From: Impatiens glandulifera
Taxonomy: Eukaryota > Streptophyta > Magnoliopsida > Ericales > Balsaminaceae
Reading direction: 5' to 3'
Assembly: GCF_907164915.1 (NCBI RefSeq)
Contig: NC_061862.1
Location: 81,495,718-81,559,717, forward strand
DNA length: 64,000 nucleotides
Of this stretch, positions 54,147 to 64,000 are shown one piece after another. Positions within the stretch are counted from its first letter, which is position 1. Each line of letters begins with the position of its first letter. Below the pieces are notes generated by a model. It was not told the origin of the DNA. It worked only from the letters and a program-made list of their open reading frames with translations, and ran no database searches. The position numbers and the translations under genes were made by a program.

Positions 54147-55311
54147 ATGGAGGTAGAGATGGACCCAGACATGTTGGTTTTATCGCAGCAACAGCTGGAG
54201 CGATACTTAAGTCTGATCAACGATGACCCTATCCCTTTTAGTGTCTATCATGTAGATTATATTCTACCTCTTTTACGAATAAACATTCACGACGGAATGA
54301 TGGCCCACATGCAAAGCAGATGGAATACATAGACTCGTTCTTTTGTTATTGGGGAAATGCACATATGCCCGACGATTGAGGACTTCGCTTCAATCCTTAG
54401 GTGTGGGAGTCTTGCACTCATGATTTTGCCTGTCAATCATGAACCTAATATTGCATTCGAAATTTGCCAAAGCTTCTATGGAGGTACAATGTTTGACGCT
54501 ATTTTGTTTACCCTCCAACATGGATTTCTCAATATGACAAACATAGACGAGTACATTTAGCATGTCCAAGGAGCTGAGAGGACCATCAGCCACACACAAA
54601 GCAAACTAATCATGCTTGTGGTTCTTGCTCATTTTTTTTGTGTCCGGCTGCAGGACGACGGTCTTCAGATAGGCTCTTGGAGGTAGTTCCTACACTGATG
54701 GGAAACGCCCCAAACATGGATTGCATTGTACTTGCTGAGACATTACTTGGTCTTAACAAATTTGTCCCAGAGGCAAATAACTATTCCCGCTGTGGATCAC
54801 CTTTGGTTCTTTACCTCTGGTTATTAGACAAATTGCATTGGTTGCCCCGTCCTTCAATTCCTTACCCTTCCTTTGCAAATTTGCAATTACAAAGGGTCGT
54901 TGGATCGTGCTTTAGAATTCTATTTCTGATATTCACCCAATTCGGTTCATTGTTCTGTGGTATCTCTTTAGTAAAATGATGTATGAGATGAGGGGTTCTC
55001 CATTCATCATTGTGTTGGGCCTGGAGGGAACTACCTCCTACTGCACAACTGTCATATATAGACAATTTGGCCTACGGAATCCCCTACCTTCGAATGGACT
55101 GAATCCTCCGGAGGACTTGATGCATATTCCTCCTCATCTTTACCTAGAGTACGCATCAATAATAGATAATTCTTTTACGATTTAATTCCCTAATCGATGG
55201 ATCAATGATGTGAACGAAGCAATTCAGCTATACATTCCACCCGTCATCGAACAAGAGATCGTGTCGATGACAATGCCGATTGACGAGTCATCCTCTGATG
55301 AATCAGACTAG
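54147..55311 (+). pseudogene. DUF7745 / plant-mobile-domain-like transposon ORF, broken
   Basis: Read in three frames, the order of conserved blocks matches DUF7745-type proteins found with plant transposons. These blocks are: YILPLLRINIHDGMMAHMQ with RWNT, then SFVIGEMHICPTIEDFASIL (54147-54560), VLAETLLGLN and SPLVLYLWLLDKLHWL (about 54720-54850), and VLGLEGTT with YRQFGLRNPLP (about 55010-55090). It ends DESSSDESD and TAG at 55309. Stops at 54330 and 54558 and frame changes near 54600 and 54900 inactivate it. AATAAA-like signals follow at about 55418. Function of the family is unknown. It lies between the two Ulp1-like units of MULE-C, on the same strand. Confidence 0.6.
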
Positions 55312-55539
55312 GGCTTCATTTATATTTTTGAACTGCATTTTTGTTGCTTAATCTGTGTTGTAATTATGTAAACGGATTATGAAATGTTTTTGTGTAATAA
55401 TTATATTCTGAAGTTAAATAAATCGAATCATTGTCGTTATGTTTGATTGTTTTATTGCAATTTGGATGTCATTTTCATTTCAAACTATAATGTAAAACAA
55501 CTAATGTGTTCATGTAAACCCCTTATAATGATATATCGA

Positions 55540-55850
55540 AACTTTGTTTCGCTTCATAACACCGTATCTAATCAGTAAATCGAACGAACATATCTTCGTT
55601 TGTTTGTTAGTGCATTACTTTTAACCAGGTGCTTGAAAACGAAGAATAATTCGCTTGATAATTTTATTTAAATAATATTGTATTTGTGACACGTTCATGT
55701 AAAACTCTAATGATTTTATGAATGAAGATTGATTCGCTTGTTAGTTTGTTTATTAAACCAACCAGTGTTAGGAAACGAAGTCCAATTCGCTTGTTACTAA
55801 GATTTGACAACGACAACATTGAACGAATATGGATTCGCTTGTATAATAAA
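55540..55850. repeat. MULE-C hairpin cluster 2
   Basis: Six diverged motifs of the CGAA...TTCGCTT type at about 55548, 55592, 55640, 55725, 55775 and 55822, downstream of the DUF7745-like pseudogene. Confidence 0.7.
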
Positions 55851-55859
55851 TCTCATCCA

Positions 55860-56930
55860 TGGTTAAATGATTGAATAAGCGCCAAAACATTTTACATTAC
55901 ATGTCCCTTCAGCTTACAATTATGGCAATGATTGCAATTATGGGAAACGTATACTTAGCCAGAATTACATATTATAATACTTTCTTAATGAAATCTGAAT
56001 GAAAATATATATAACAAATATTTTTTATAATTCAATGAACAAAATTTCATTACAACGTTTCATAAACATTTCTACGTTTCATAAATATTTCTACATTATA
56101 ACAATATTCATCTGCATCTCCAGCTTCAATGCATCTCCATCTCCAGCTTCAATGCATCTCCATTGAAGCGACCACATCGGATCTCTCACGCATAACTGTT
56201 GTCATACACCTCTTCAGTTATCTCTTAAGATATTTTTCATCCCAGGGAATCTCCAAAAGTTGGCTCTTCCCACCAGCAGTGGACACGTATGATCTTCATT
56301 TGATCAGCAATTTCTACTTGAAGTATGAAAAATTTGTAGTAACTGAAGATGTTTTCCACCAGTTGATCTTCATTGAAGAAGTTTTCCACCATATAGAATC
56401 TCTCAAAGGATAGATCCCAACAAAATATCTTAAACAAACACACACTCTCAACAATAATGCTCATACTCACGAATTTCATGTGGACCAAGATTGTTTATGT
56501 AATCCCTACATTTATAGTAAATAGAAAAGTTTTTTTAAAAAAAAATTATATCTATGCATTCAGAAAAAGTAAATTTCCCGTGATCAAATATCAAATCGGA
56601 CCAGTTTGCAGTCCTTTTGTCACATAATTCATAAAATATATTTTATTATTGAAAAAGTAATAACAATAGCATTTGTGTGTTTTTGTATAAAACCCCAAAT
56701 TTTATCAAAATCACGCTCAATCTTCTAATCATAAAACAAATAATTCAATATTTTAATTAACATTATATTAAATAATAATTTTTTTCTATATAAATAAAAT
56801 TATATTTAATAAATAAGTATAAAATTATATTAAATATAATATTATATCTATATGAAGAAAATTATATTAAATATAAATAAGATTTAAAATATATTTAATT
56901 AAAAAAATTCAATCGAAGTGCCAAAACATT
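55860..56930. other. MULE-C spacer
   Basis: No gene accepted. A 27-base unit (CATCTCCAGCTTCAATG...) is repeated at 56112-56165. The 94-codon frame at 56129-56413 has no domain. The remainder is AT-rich. Confidence 0.4.
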
Positions 56931-57009
56931 TTAATAACCGACAAATTACCAAAATTAACATGAATTTTATATTTCCGTTTATTAAATGCTAAATAAATTA
57001 ATTGGAAAT

Positions 57010-58410
57010 GACATGCAGCGAAGAAATCTTCGCTAAAATTACTTCATGTTTATGTTTTAATTTGTTTTTAAATTTTTATTTACGGGGAGTCGTTCGGGAG
57101 CGAAGAAATCTTCGCTTCATTCCTTTTTTACCTGTCCTACTTGTAAACCCCCAACCAACCCATGAGAAGACCATTTGCTTTTCATGGAAATACATTTACC
57201 CTTGTATGTAAAGGCCAAAATCAACATGAATTTTATATTTCCATTTATTAAATATTAATTCAATTTATTAAAAATGACATGCAACGAATAAATCTTCGCT
57301 CAAATTACTTAAAATTTATTTTTAATTTTTTAATGAAAATTATAATTTAGAGGAGATGATTTACAACGAAGAATTCTTTGCCTCAATTATTTTTAACCTA
57401 ACGTTCATGTAAAAGCCTTACCCTTCCATGAGAAGATCGTTTACCTCTCATGTAAGTACATTGACGCATGTATGTAAAGACCAAAATTACCATGAAATTT
57501 ATTTTTCCATTTATTAAATATTAATGAAATTTATTGGAAATGACATTCAGCGAAGAAATCTTCGCTCAAATTACTTGAAACTTATTTTTTAATTTTTTAC
57601 TTGAAACTTCATTCATATTTTTAATTTATTAATGAAATATTTTTTTTACGGGGATATGCATTTTCTTAAAGTAATCATCAAATATCAAATCGGACCAGTC
57701 TACAGTCTTTTTAACAGAAAACATCATTCATAATTTATATATTGTTAATGAAAAAGTAAAACAATACCATTAGGTGCTGTTTGATCTTTGTGTGTTTTTG
57801 AATAAAACCCAAAATTTCTCCAAATACACGCTCAATCTTCTAATCATAAATCAAATAATTCAATATTTTAATTAACATTATATTAAATATTAAATTATTT
57901 CTATATAAATAAAATTATATTTAATACATAAGTGGAAAATTAAATTAAATATTTTATTATTTATATATAAAGAAAAATATATTAAATATAATTAAGATTT
58001 AAATTATATTAAATTAAAAAAATAAAATGAAGCGCCAAAACCTTTTTGTCATGTCAATTCACTTGTCTTGTATGAAATAGTCTCAGTCTGTGTGAAACCC
58101 GTATACGGCAAGTCATTTCAACTGCTACCATCCAATCAAATGTCAATCCTTCAGATTGTATTATATATGTTAGATTTGTTGATCGAAGATTTCTTCGCTT
58201 CTTCCGCATTTAAACGCGAAGAGTTGCTCACCTTTTCGAATGTCTTTTTTTTCATAATGCTGAATCATATAAAAGATTTCCTGAGCGAAGATATATTCGC
58301 ACAATCCGGCGTTCAACGCGAATAATACTTCGCCTATTTGAGTATCTTTTATTTTCATAATGCTGAATTATATGTTACATTTCATGAGCGAATAATGCTT
58401 CGTCTCATAT
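57010..58410. repeat. MULE-C hairpin cluster 3
   Basis: About ten motifs (AGCGAAGAAATCTTCGCT at 57017, 57099 and 57550; variants at 57284, 57367, 58183, 58210, 58284, 58315 and 58387). The segment 57120-57300 repeats 47430-47580 in direct orientation, including TTGTATGTAAAG and TTATTAAATATTAATTCAAT. Clusters 1 and 3 are therefore copies of the same 5' region placed before each Ulp1-like gene. Confidence 0.8.
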
Positions 58411-58631
58411 GAAGTTCATGAAAAACTACTTATTCATGTTTGTAAAAACCAAAACGGGCTCATGAAAATACATTGACAGTGAGCACGTATTTAGAAAAAA
58501 GAATATCTCAAGCCCAACTCCGGCCGTTATACCCCCCAGGTTACTCTGCTATTTGACCTAGCGCTGTCGCCTCCGCTCGTTCGACTCCGAATCCATTTCT
58601 CTTCCGGTTAGTATCTTCTACTACTGCGAAA

Positions 58632-61600
58632 ATGGTAAGAAGTGTTTACGGTTGCATGCGTGGGTCTTTTTCGTTTGCTTATTTGAATTCGTTTGAATCT
58701 AAATGTGACTCTATCATTTCAGAATCAGGATTCCGATAAGCAAATAGTTCCATATACTGAATCGACGACGGAAGTTAACAACTGAGGTAATTACGCTAAT
58801 GTTAGAAAATGTACATATTTGATTCTTTTTGATTATGTAGGTCATCGAATTTTTGGAATAAACGTGTGCAACATGTTAATGTAGGGTTAAACAAAGGAAA
58901 ATAAAAATCGAGGCATCAGGCACGCCCACGACACCATTGGATATTCTGGCCACAACTGCTAATGAAGCACTTAATGATAACCAGGTTAAGAAGAAAAGAA
59001 GAAAGACTTGTGACCCTGATGTTGATTTTAAGAGCAGAACCTCTCCATCGCGCCTTCATTACCTGGTTAACAGGTTATCCGAAGAACAGAAGGATGATGT
59101 GAGGGACATAGGATTTGGTTCCCTTCTTTTACTGGGCATATCAAAATGCCCACTTGAATTCTCACGGTGCATTGTGAGTCTCTTCAATCCCAGAAGGAGG
59201 AGCATCGTCCTACACAATGGAGAGGAAATGCAGATTGATGAAGAGGATGTTCAATGTGTATTGAACATCCTTAGAGGGGAATTAGAAGTGGTAGAGTGTT
59301 TAGGAATTCGCACGGACGACAAGGAGTACAAGGACCATCTCACGGCGTGGAGAAGGAGATGGGGATTCGAGAACAGTGGAGGTCTTCTACCTACAAAATG
59401 CCGGACAAAATTCTACAGAATACAGCCAGAGACAGTAACTTCAAGATGGACTTCGTGTTGTTTGTGGTATCCAGTTTTTTGTGGACATCCCAAAATCCAT
59501 AGTGCAGGTATACTACCTAGCAGTAATTCTGTAATTTCATTTCGAACATAAATGATTTGAGGCACTCCTCTTTTATATACAGATTCAAAGTACTGAAATC
59601 CCTATAGGATGTATCTAAGATTAAAGACTACAACTGGTGCAAGTTTACTTTAGACGGACTAGTTGACAGTGTTTATAAGTGAAAAGAAAAAAGACATCAT
59701 ATTTCCATGGACCATTAACGTTTCTTTTGGTGAGTGTAGAAATTTATTTGCTGTATGTTCTAGTTTCATAATTTTTCTTTTAGTTTAACGTAATATATAT
59801 TTGTTTATGCTAATGTATCAGTTGTGCTACTTGGACCGGGTGGTTGAGTTCAAGGTAAACAGTCAGATCTCAAGGAATTTTCCTATTTTGGGATGCTGAG
59901 ACGAGAAGAAGATGTACGACAGGGTTGATTATGAGGCTGCCCAGGGGGGGTTTGGACATGGTAGGGTAGTTGCTCGCATAGCCATTCCGAATGAGCAACC
60001 ACCGATTCAACAAAATGTGGAAGCATCACTACTACAAGTTGGGGATGACATTACATCCAATCTTACTGAGCAGCCACCGATTCCACAAAATCTTGCATCA
60101 TGTTTGAGGAAGGTTGCGACCGCTGCAGACGAATTGGCACAAGGGGCTAAATATCTAAATGAGATGTACCAGATTAACGCAATGGAACTTGTACAATCTG
60201 CCTTTGATCCATTTGCCACAGTACTAAACTCCCGTTCAATCTTGGGGGAAGGCTTACAAAGGAGCTTGGACAAGACAAATCATCAATAACCAAGAGAAAA
60301 ATGTATTCCTCCCACAACAGGATCCAACAAGAACACCATTACCCCCACCACCCAAACCAACACCCAAGCCAAAGCCAACACCCTTCCTCCCAACACCCAA
60401 GACAACACCAAAGCCAATACCACTCGAACAACCCAATCCAACAAGAACACCATAACCCCCAACACCCAAACCAACACCCAAGCCAAAGCCAACACCCAAG
60501 CCAAAGCCAACACCCTTCCTCCTAACACCCAAGCCAACACCAAAACCACCACCACTCCAACACCCCAAGCAAACAAGAACACCATAACCCGCAACACCCA
60601 AACCAACACCCAAGCCAAAGCCAGCACCATTCCTCCTAACACCCAAGACAACACCCAAACCACCATCACTCCAACAGCCCCAGCCAACCAAAACATAATT
60701 CCTCCCAAAATAGAAACCAACACCAAAACCACAACCACTCCAACAGCCCTATCCAACCAAAACACCATTCCTCCCAAAACAGAAACCAACACCAAAACCA
60801 CAACCACTCCAACCGCCCAAGCCAAAGCCAACACCATTCCTCCCAAAACAGAAACCAACACCAAAATCAGCACTCCAACAACCCAAGCCTTGCTTCCTAC
60901 CCAAATTATTCAACAAATAGAAGAAGCTGGATCATCAAAGGCCTTAAATGTTTGCAGAAAAGTCCCCCGGAATTTGAAAACGGATTTGTTAACCGAGGTC
61001 ATCAACACCGAAACCAACAACAACTCCCCTTCATTGGCGATAGTAAAAATTGAAGAAGAATGCATCTCTAGTCTACCACCGTCACTTCAAACTGTCTCGT
61101 CTCGTCCACAAATGACATTGAATGAATGGATTGGAGCATTGGAATTGCCTCCAGTATTGAAAACACCATATTACAGTAAAATGTTTAGGGATGTCAAAGC
61201 AATGACAAACATTCAGAAGATTTTTGTGGGTTTCATATTTGCTACAGGACTTGATAAAAGGTAATGTTTCCTGGACATTCTTACTTATTCCTAAAAAATA
61301 TACTTTGTACCCCATTCTGAAACATATTTTTTTGGTTTTATGTAGTGAAATGTTATTTTGGGGTGATAGACTAAGTCTACACGTGACGCGCGGGGACATG
61401 CTTACAATGGCTGATTAAACCTGGGTAGACAGTATGATTATTGACATTTGGTCGTACATGTTGAACGACTTTTGTAAAAGAAGTGTAAAAAGTCGTTGCA
61501 ATAAGATTTTCTACACAACCGCGCTCACCGTAAATTGTACTAGCACTATTGTTTATGAATTATGTTATTTGTGTGACACTAAAGACTATGCTGTAAACAG

Positions 61601-62243
61601 ATTTTTCGTGCAAGTGGGATAACTTGCCAAAAAGAATTCGATGAGAGGTTCTATCGTGAAGGTCGGGCTTTCAAGATTTCGAAAAGGGACCTCTTGGATG
61701 TGGACCTCGTAAGTACATCTCTCGCTGTGATATCTTATAATAGCATGTACACCTCTATGCAATCTTATTTGTTTTAATTCTATTCACAGATGTTTTTCCC
61801 AATCATTGATGACTCTCATTTCTACTTGGTTTGCTATAACTTCATACAAAAGGAAATTCAAGTAATTGACAATAGGGAGTCACCTATGCAATTGCCCTTC
61901 GAGAGAAGATATAAGAATGTCAAAATCTTGGTATGACACTAAAATTTTATTTTGAACTAGTTAAGTGATTGAATTACTGTTAGCACTAAATTACATTACA
62001 TCATGTTGTTTGTAATTATGTATCAGGATGACTACATTCAACGGTTTATGAACGACGTAGACCCCGTTCTTGTTAAAAATGTATGGCAGTTTGGAAAAGA
62101 CATGTTTGAAATTGTCATGGCAGGATTCCAAGAATTACACTGACTGCGGCATTTTTTGCATGAGACGCATAGAGACGCATGAAAGTCAGATGAATGGTTG
62201 GAAAAGTGGCTTCAGCGTTAAAAAAATGCGCGCGCAGAAATAA
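58632..62243 (+). pseudogene. Ulp1-type (C48) SUMO-protease-like gene 2, disrupted
   Basis: Paralogue of gene 1 with the same exon order. ATG at 58632 is followed at once by a GT donor; exon 2 starts at 58723. The N-terminal module runs 58937-59400 (IGFGSLLLLGISKCP, IVLHNGEEMQIDEEDV), then a frameshift near 59395. Next come FKVLKSL (59582), LCYLDRVVEF and GGFGHGR (59822-59975), a Thr/Asn/Pro-rich linker (60290-60890), the pre-catalytic VTRGDMLTM and IIDIWSYMLND (61365-61460), FKISKRDLLDVDL (61670), and the catalytic core. In the core, His (SHFYLVCYN, about 61822), Asp (VIDNRES) and Gln-Cys (WQDSKNYTDCGIFCM, about 62120) are all present, but a frameshift near 62105 and stops (58785, 59609, 59682, 60287, 61416) break it. 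It lacks the acidic repeats of gene 1. Confidence 0.75.
60300..60890 (+). repeat. Thr/Asn/Pro-coding low-complexity repeats in Ulp1-like gene 2
   Basis: Degenerate units built of AACACCCAAGCCAAAGCCAA and CCATTCCTCC encode TNTQAKANT and TPTTQ-type linkers, in frame with the following exon. Long Gly/Val frames on the minus strand are antisense by-products. Confidence 0.85.
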
Positions 62244-62539
62244 AGACCTTGAGGATGATATATTGTTGGCGTGTCATTGGCTCGGAGCTCAACAGAGCCA
62301 GGAACAAGGTCTACGAATCCTGCAGTAAATGGATTAGTCAATGAATTTGGAAATGTATGCAGATTGTATAATTAAAGTTTTCAAAAAAATTTAGTTGACA
62401 TTTGTACAATAATGAAGATGCATACAGATTGTGTAATTAAACGTTTCATATAATTTTAATTGACATTTGTACAATAATGAAGATGTTGTGTAATTAAAAT
62501 TTTCAAATATTAATTTTACAAATTTTAATTTATTGAAAG

Positions 62540-62740
62540 AAACATGAAGCGAATACCAAATTTTAAAAAAATATTAATTTATTGAAAGAAACATGAAGCG
62601 AATAAATATTCGCTTCAAATACTTGTTTTTATTTTATCGAATAATTATTCGCTTAAATTTTAGGTTTTTATTTTTAAATTTTTAATGAAAATTATAATTA
62701 AGAGGAGTCGACTAGGAGCGAATAATTATTCGCTTCATTT
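62540..62740. repeat. MULE-C hairpin cluster 4
   Basis: AGCGAATAAATATTCGCTT (62597), ATCGAATAATTATTCGCTT (62634) and AGCGAATAATTATTCGCTT (62717), with a half motif at 62537. They lie between Ulp1-like gene 2 and the 3' end of the convergent transposase gene. Confidence 0.8.
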
Positions 62741-63038
62741 ACATGTTTTTATTTTTAGAAGGAAATTAGTGTTGTCATTCATTTGGTATTACATAAAACA
62801 TTGCATGCATACATTCTACCTTGTTCATGGTTTCAAATCAAATATACATACAAATACATATCAGATTTCACATGAAACTTGAATTCGATAGTTGAGATGA
62901 CAAAAGAACAGTGAACGGAGTATTGGCGTCCATGCTTAAACTTTCGTCCCATGGTTGGAACGGTATATCAATTTAGAAGTATGTTAATATATGAAGAGTA
63001 ATAACCCAATTATTAGTAAAGAAGTTAAGTGAGGAAAT

Positions 63039-63995
63039 TCATACCGGATTCTGTGATTCGCTTGTTATTCTTGTTGATTTTCTTTTTCTTGAGTTCTTCT
63101 CTAGTCCACATTTCCTTCTCTTACTAGACTTTGTTGGCTTCTTAGTTTTGATTCCTTTCGCTTGAACATGGGCACCCTCGGCAGAACATGATACACCAGT
63201 TGGTGGAGTTTGCATATTTATACTCTCTTGTAATTTTTTATCCACAAACTTACACAGGCTAAGCATAATTTCTTTGACATGCCTATACGTGTCATCTCTT
63301 TCGGCTGCCTTTGTAAATAAATGCATGGACAAGCCACACAAATCTCTGTATCTTATGTTATGAAGCTCACTCGGATCAACATTACTATTGTCCACGATTG
63401 GATCAGTTCCAAATAATCCACCTTTTGCTGTTCTTGTTCACCTCTTCAATATCAACGCAAGAGGAATCTTCAACACGTCAATCTTAGTGAAAATATCTAG
63501 GATGTGAGCACACAAAATCCCGCCAAATTCAAATTTACAACAGTTACACTCGATATTCTTATCATCATTCTTATGAACTGTAACTGTATGAGAGCAACTC
63601 CTAGTGTGGGGGGTTACCTTATATTTTCTGTGTGTGTCGACATCCTCTAACATTTCTACACCACAATCATGCGACATAAACCATTGTTGTTCAAAGCACT
63701 TAAATACCTCTGGAGTGTAAACTTTGTAGGCATCTTTTAAGATCAAAACTGGATAGTTCAGACTTGGTTGGATGGTAATTGATTTGAAATCAGCCTTCAA
63801 CACATCATATCTTCTTTCATCGATTAGTCTTTCAAAGTGTTTGAAAAATTCTTAAAACTTGTGTTTGTAGGAGCAGTACCTTTTCAACACACTGTTCATA
63901 CTCTCACTTCTCTGTGTTGTCGTCATATCAGCACAAACATTTGGCGTCCATAGACTAATGCCCACTTTCTCCTAATGCAAAACATAAGTTTCAAC
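63039..63995 (-). pseudogene. FAR1-type MULE transposase, C-terminal part with SWIM finger
   Basis: The gene enters from the right edge; its DDE catalytic core lies outside. From about 63970 down: CADMTTTQRSESMNSVLKRY and onward (end of transposase domain), a coiled stretch (HFERLIDERRYDVLKADF), the SWIM zinc finger CNC..FEFGGILCAHIL (about 63525-63480) and ILKR, then TRTAKGGLFGTD and a Lys/Arg-rich tail to the stop at 63039. Two stops interrupt it: TAA near 63852, and TGA at 63438 where the family has the conserved Trp of LKRWT. Otherwise the frame is continuous. FAR1/FHY3-like proteins descend from such MULE transposases; the SWIM finger acts in DNA or protein binding. It would have mobilised MULE-C. 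Confidence 0.8.
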
Positions 63996-64000
63996 CAGTC

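Larger units (their letters stand above)
46803..64000. mobile_element. MULE-C: large ULP-carrying Mutator-like element (partial)
   Basis: The left end (CAATCTGGATCTTCTGCTAC at 46803, then GACCAATCAAATTAC, ATTATTATTATATTAATAAA and TCAA) matches the termini of MULE-A, so it is taken as a MULE terminus. Inside, in order: hairpin cluster 1, Ulp1-like gene 1, a DUF7745-like pseudogene, hairpin clusters 2 and 3, Ulp1-like gene 2, hairpin cluster 4, and a FAR1-type transposase gene entering from the right edge. The right TIR is outside the window, so the extent is inferred. ULP-like genes carried by MULEs are known in plants (Kaonashi elements of Arabidopsis). More than one element may be fused here. 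Confidence 0.6.

Noticed and set aside
56129..56488. 94- and 83-codon frames on opposite strands
   Set aside because: No domain, partly built on a 27-base duplication, mutually overlapping; no exon signals.
60254..60873. Long Gly/Val/Leu-rich minus-strand frames
   Set aside because: Antisense of the Thr/Asn/Pro-coding repeat of Ulp1-like gene 2; no domain, pure repeat composition.

Overview
This is plant nuclear DNA, most likely from a eudicot. It is AT-rich and packed with plant-type transposons: CACTA, MULE, hAT, Helitron, and LTR elements of copia and gypsy type. Exons are split by GT-AG introns. The only apparently intact host gene is a small single-repeat R3-MYB gene at 39.2-39.6 kb. 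Sequence alone does not fix the species.

Layout. 0-1.6 kb: one end of a CACTA element with a tandem-hairpin subterminal array. 2.9-4.6 kb: a fold-back MITE and a 1.3 kb inverted-repeat element. 4.75-18.1 kb: a large Mutator-like element (MULE-A) with terminal inverted repeats of about 1.5 kb. It carries a decayed multi-exon copy of what looks like a UAP56-interacting mRNA-export-factor gene. Four later elements sit inside it: a solo LTR (5140-6730), a hAT with a nearly complete transposase gene (6963-9621), a deleted hAT (14998-16399) and a small MITE (17561-17714). A scrap resembling organellar group II intron domain V abuts its right end.

19-23.3 kb: a hAT MITE, a degenerate MITE and Helitron-1. 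23.5-28.5 kb: a structurally complete copia element (TSD AAAAG). Its polyprotein stays in one frame but has seven stop codons, and another solo LTR is nested in one of its LTRs. 28.7-31.5 kb: MULE-B, with a 9-bp TSD, long TIRs and the last two exons of a SAM-domain gene (a Pack-MULE). 31.6-38.3 kb: an old copia remnant split by a hAT, whose TSD was in turn split by a gypsy-like element. 38.75-38.9 kb: the last exon of a plant syntaxin. 42.8-45.6 kb: Helitron-2, made of about nine head-to-tail 293-bp units, each with a tRNA-like Pol III promoter; it sits inside a hAT-like remnant.

46.8-64 kb: MULE-C, which runs off the window. Its terminus is related to that of MULE-A. It contains two diverged, tandemly arranged Ulp1-type SUMO-protease-like genes, a DUF7745/plant-mobile-domain-like pseudogene, and the C-terminal part of a FAR1-type MULE transposase with a SWIM zinc finger. 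About 28 short hairpins (AGCGAA-n-TTCGCT) are spread through its noncoding DNA. A 1.3 kb solo LTR interrupts the first Ulp1-like gene.

How it works together: most genes here are transposon-encoded or transposon-captured and are decayed. The most interesting set is MULE-C: transposase, Ulp1-like proteins and dense sequence-specific hairpin arrays. It resembles known ULP-carrying (Kaonashi-type) MULEs, and in outline MULEs that encode DNA-binding anti-silencing proteins. That functional link is inference.
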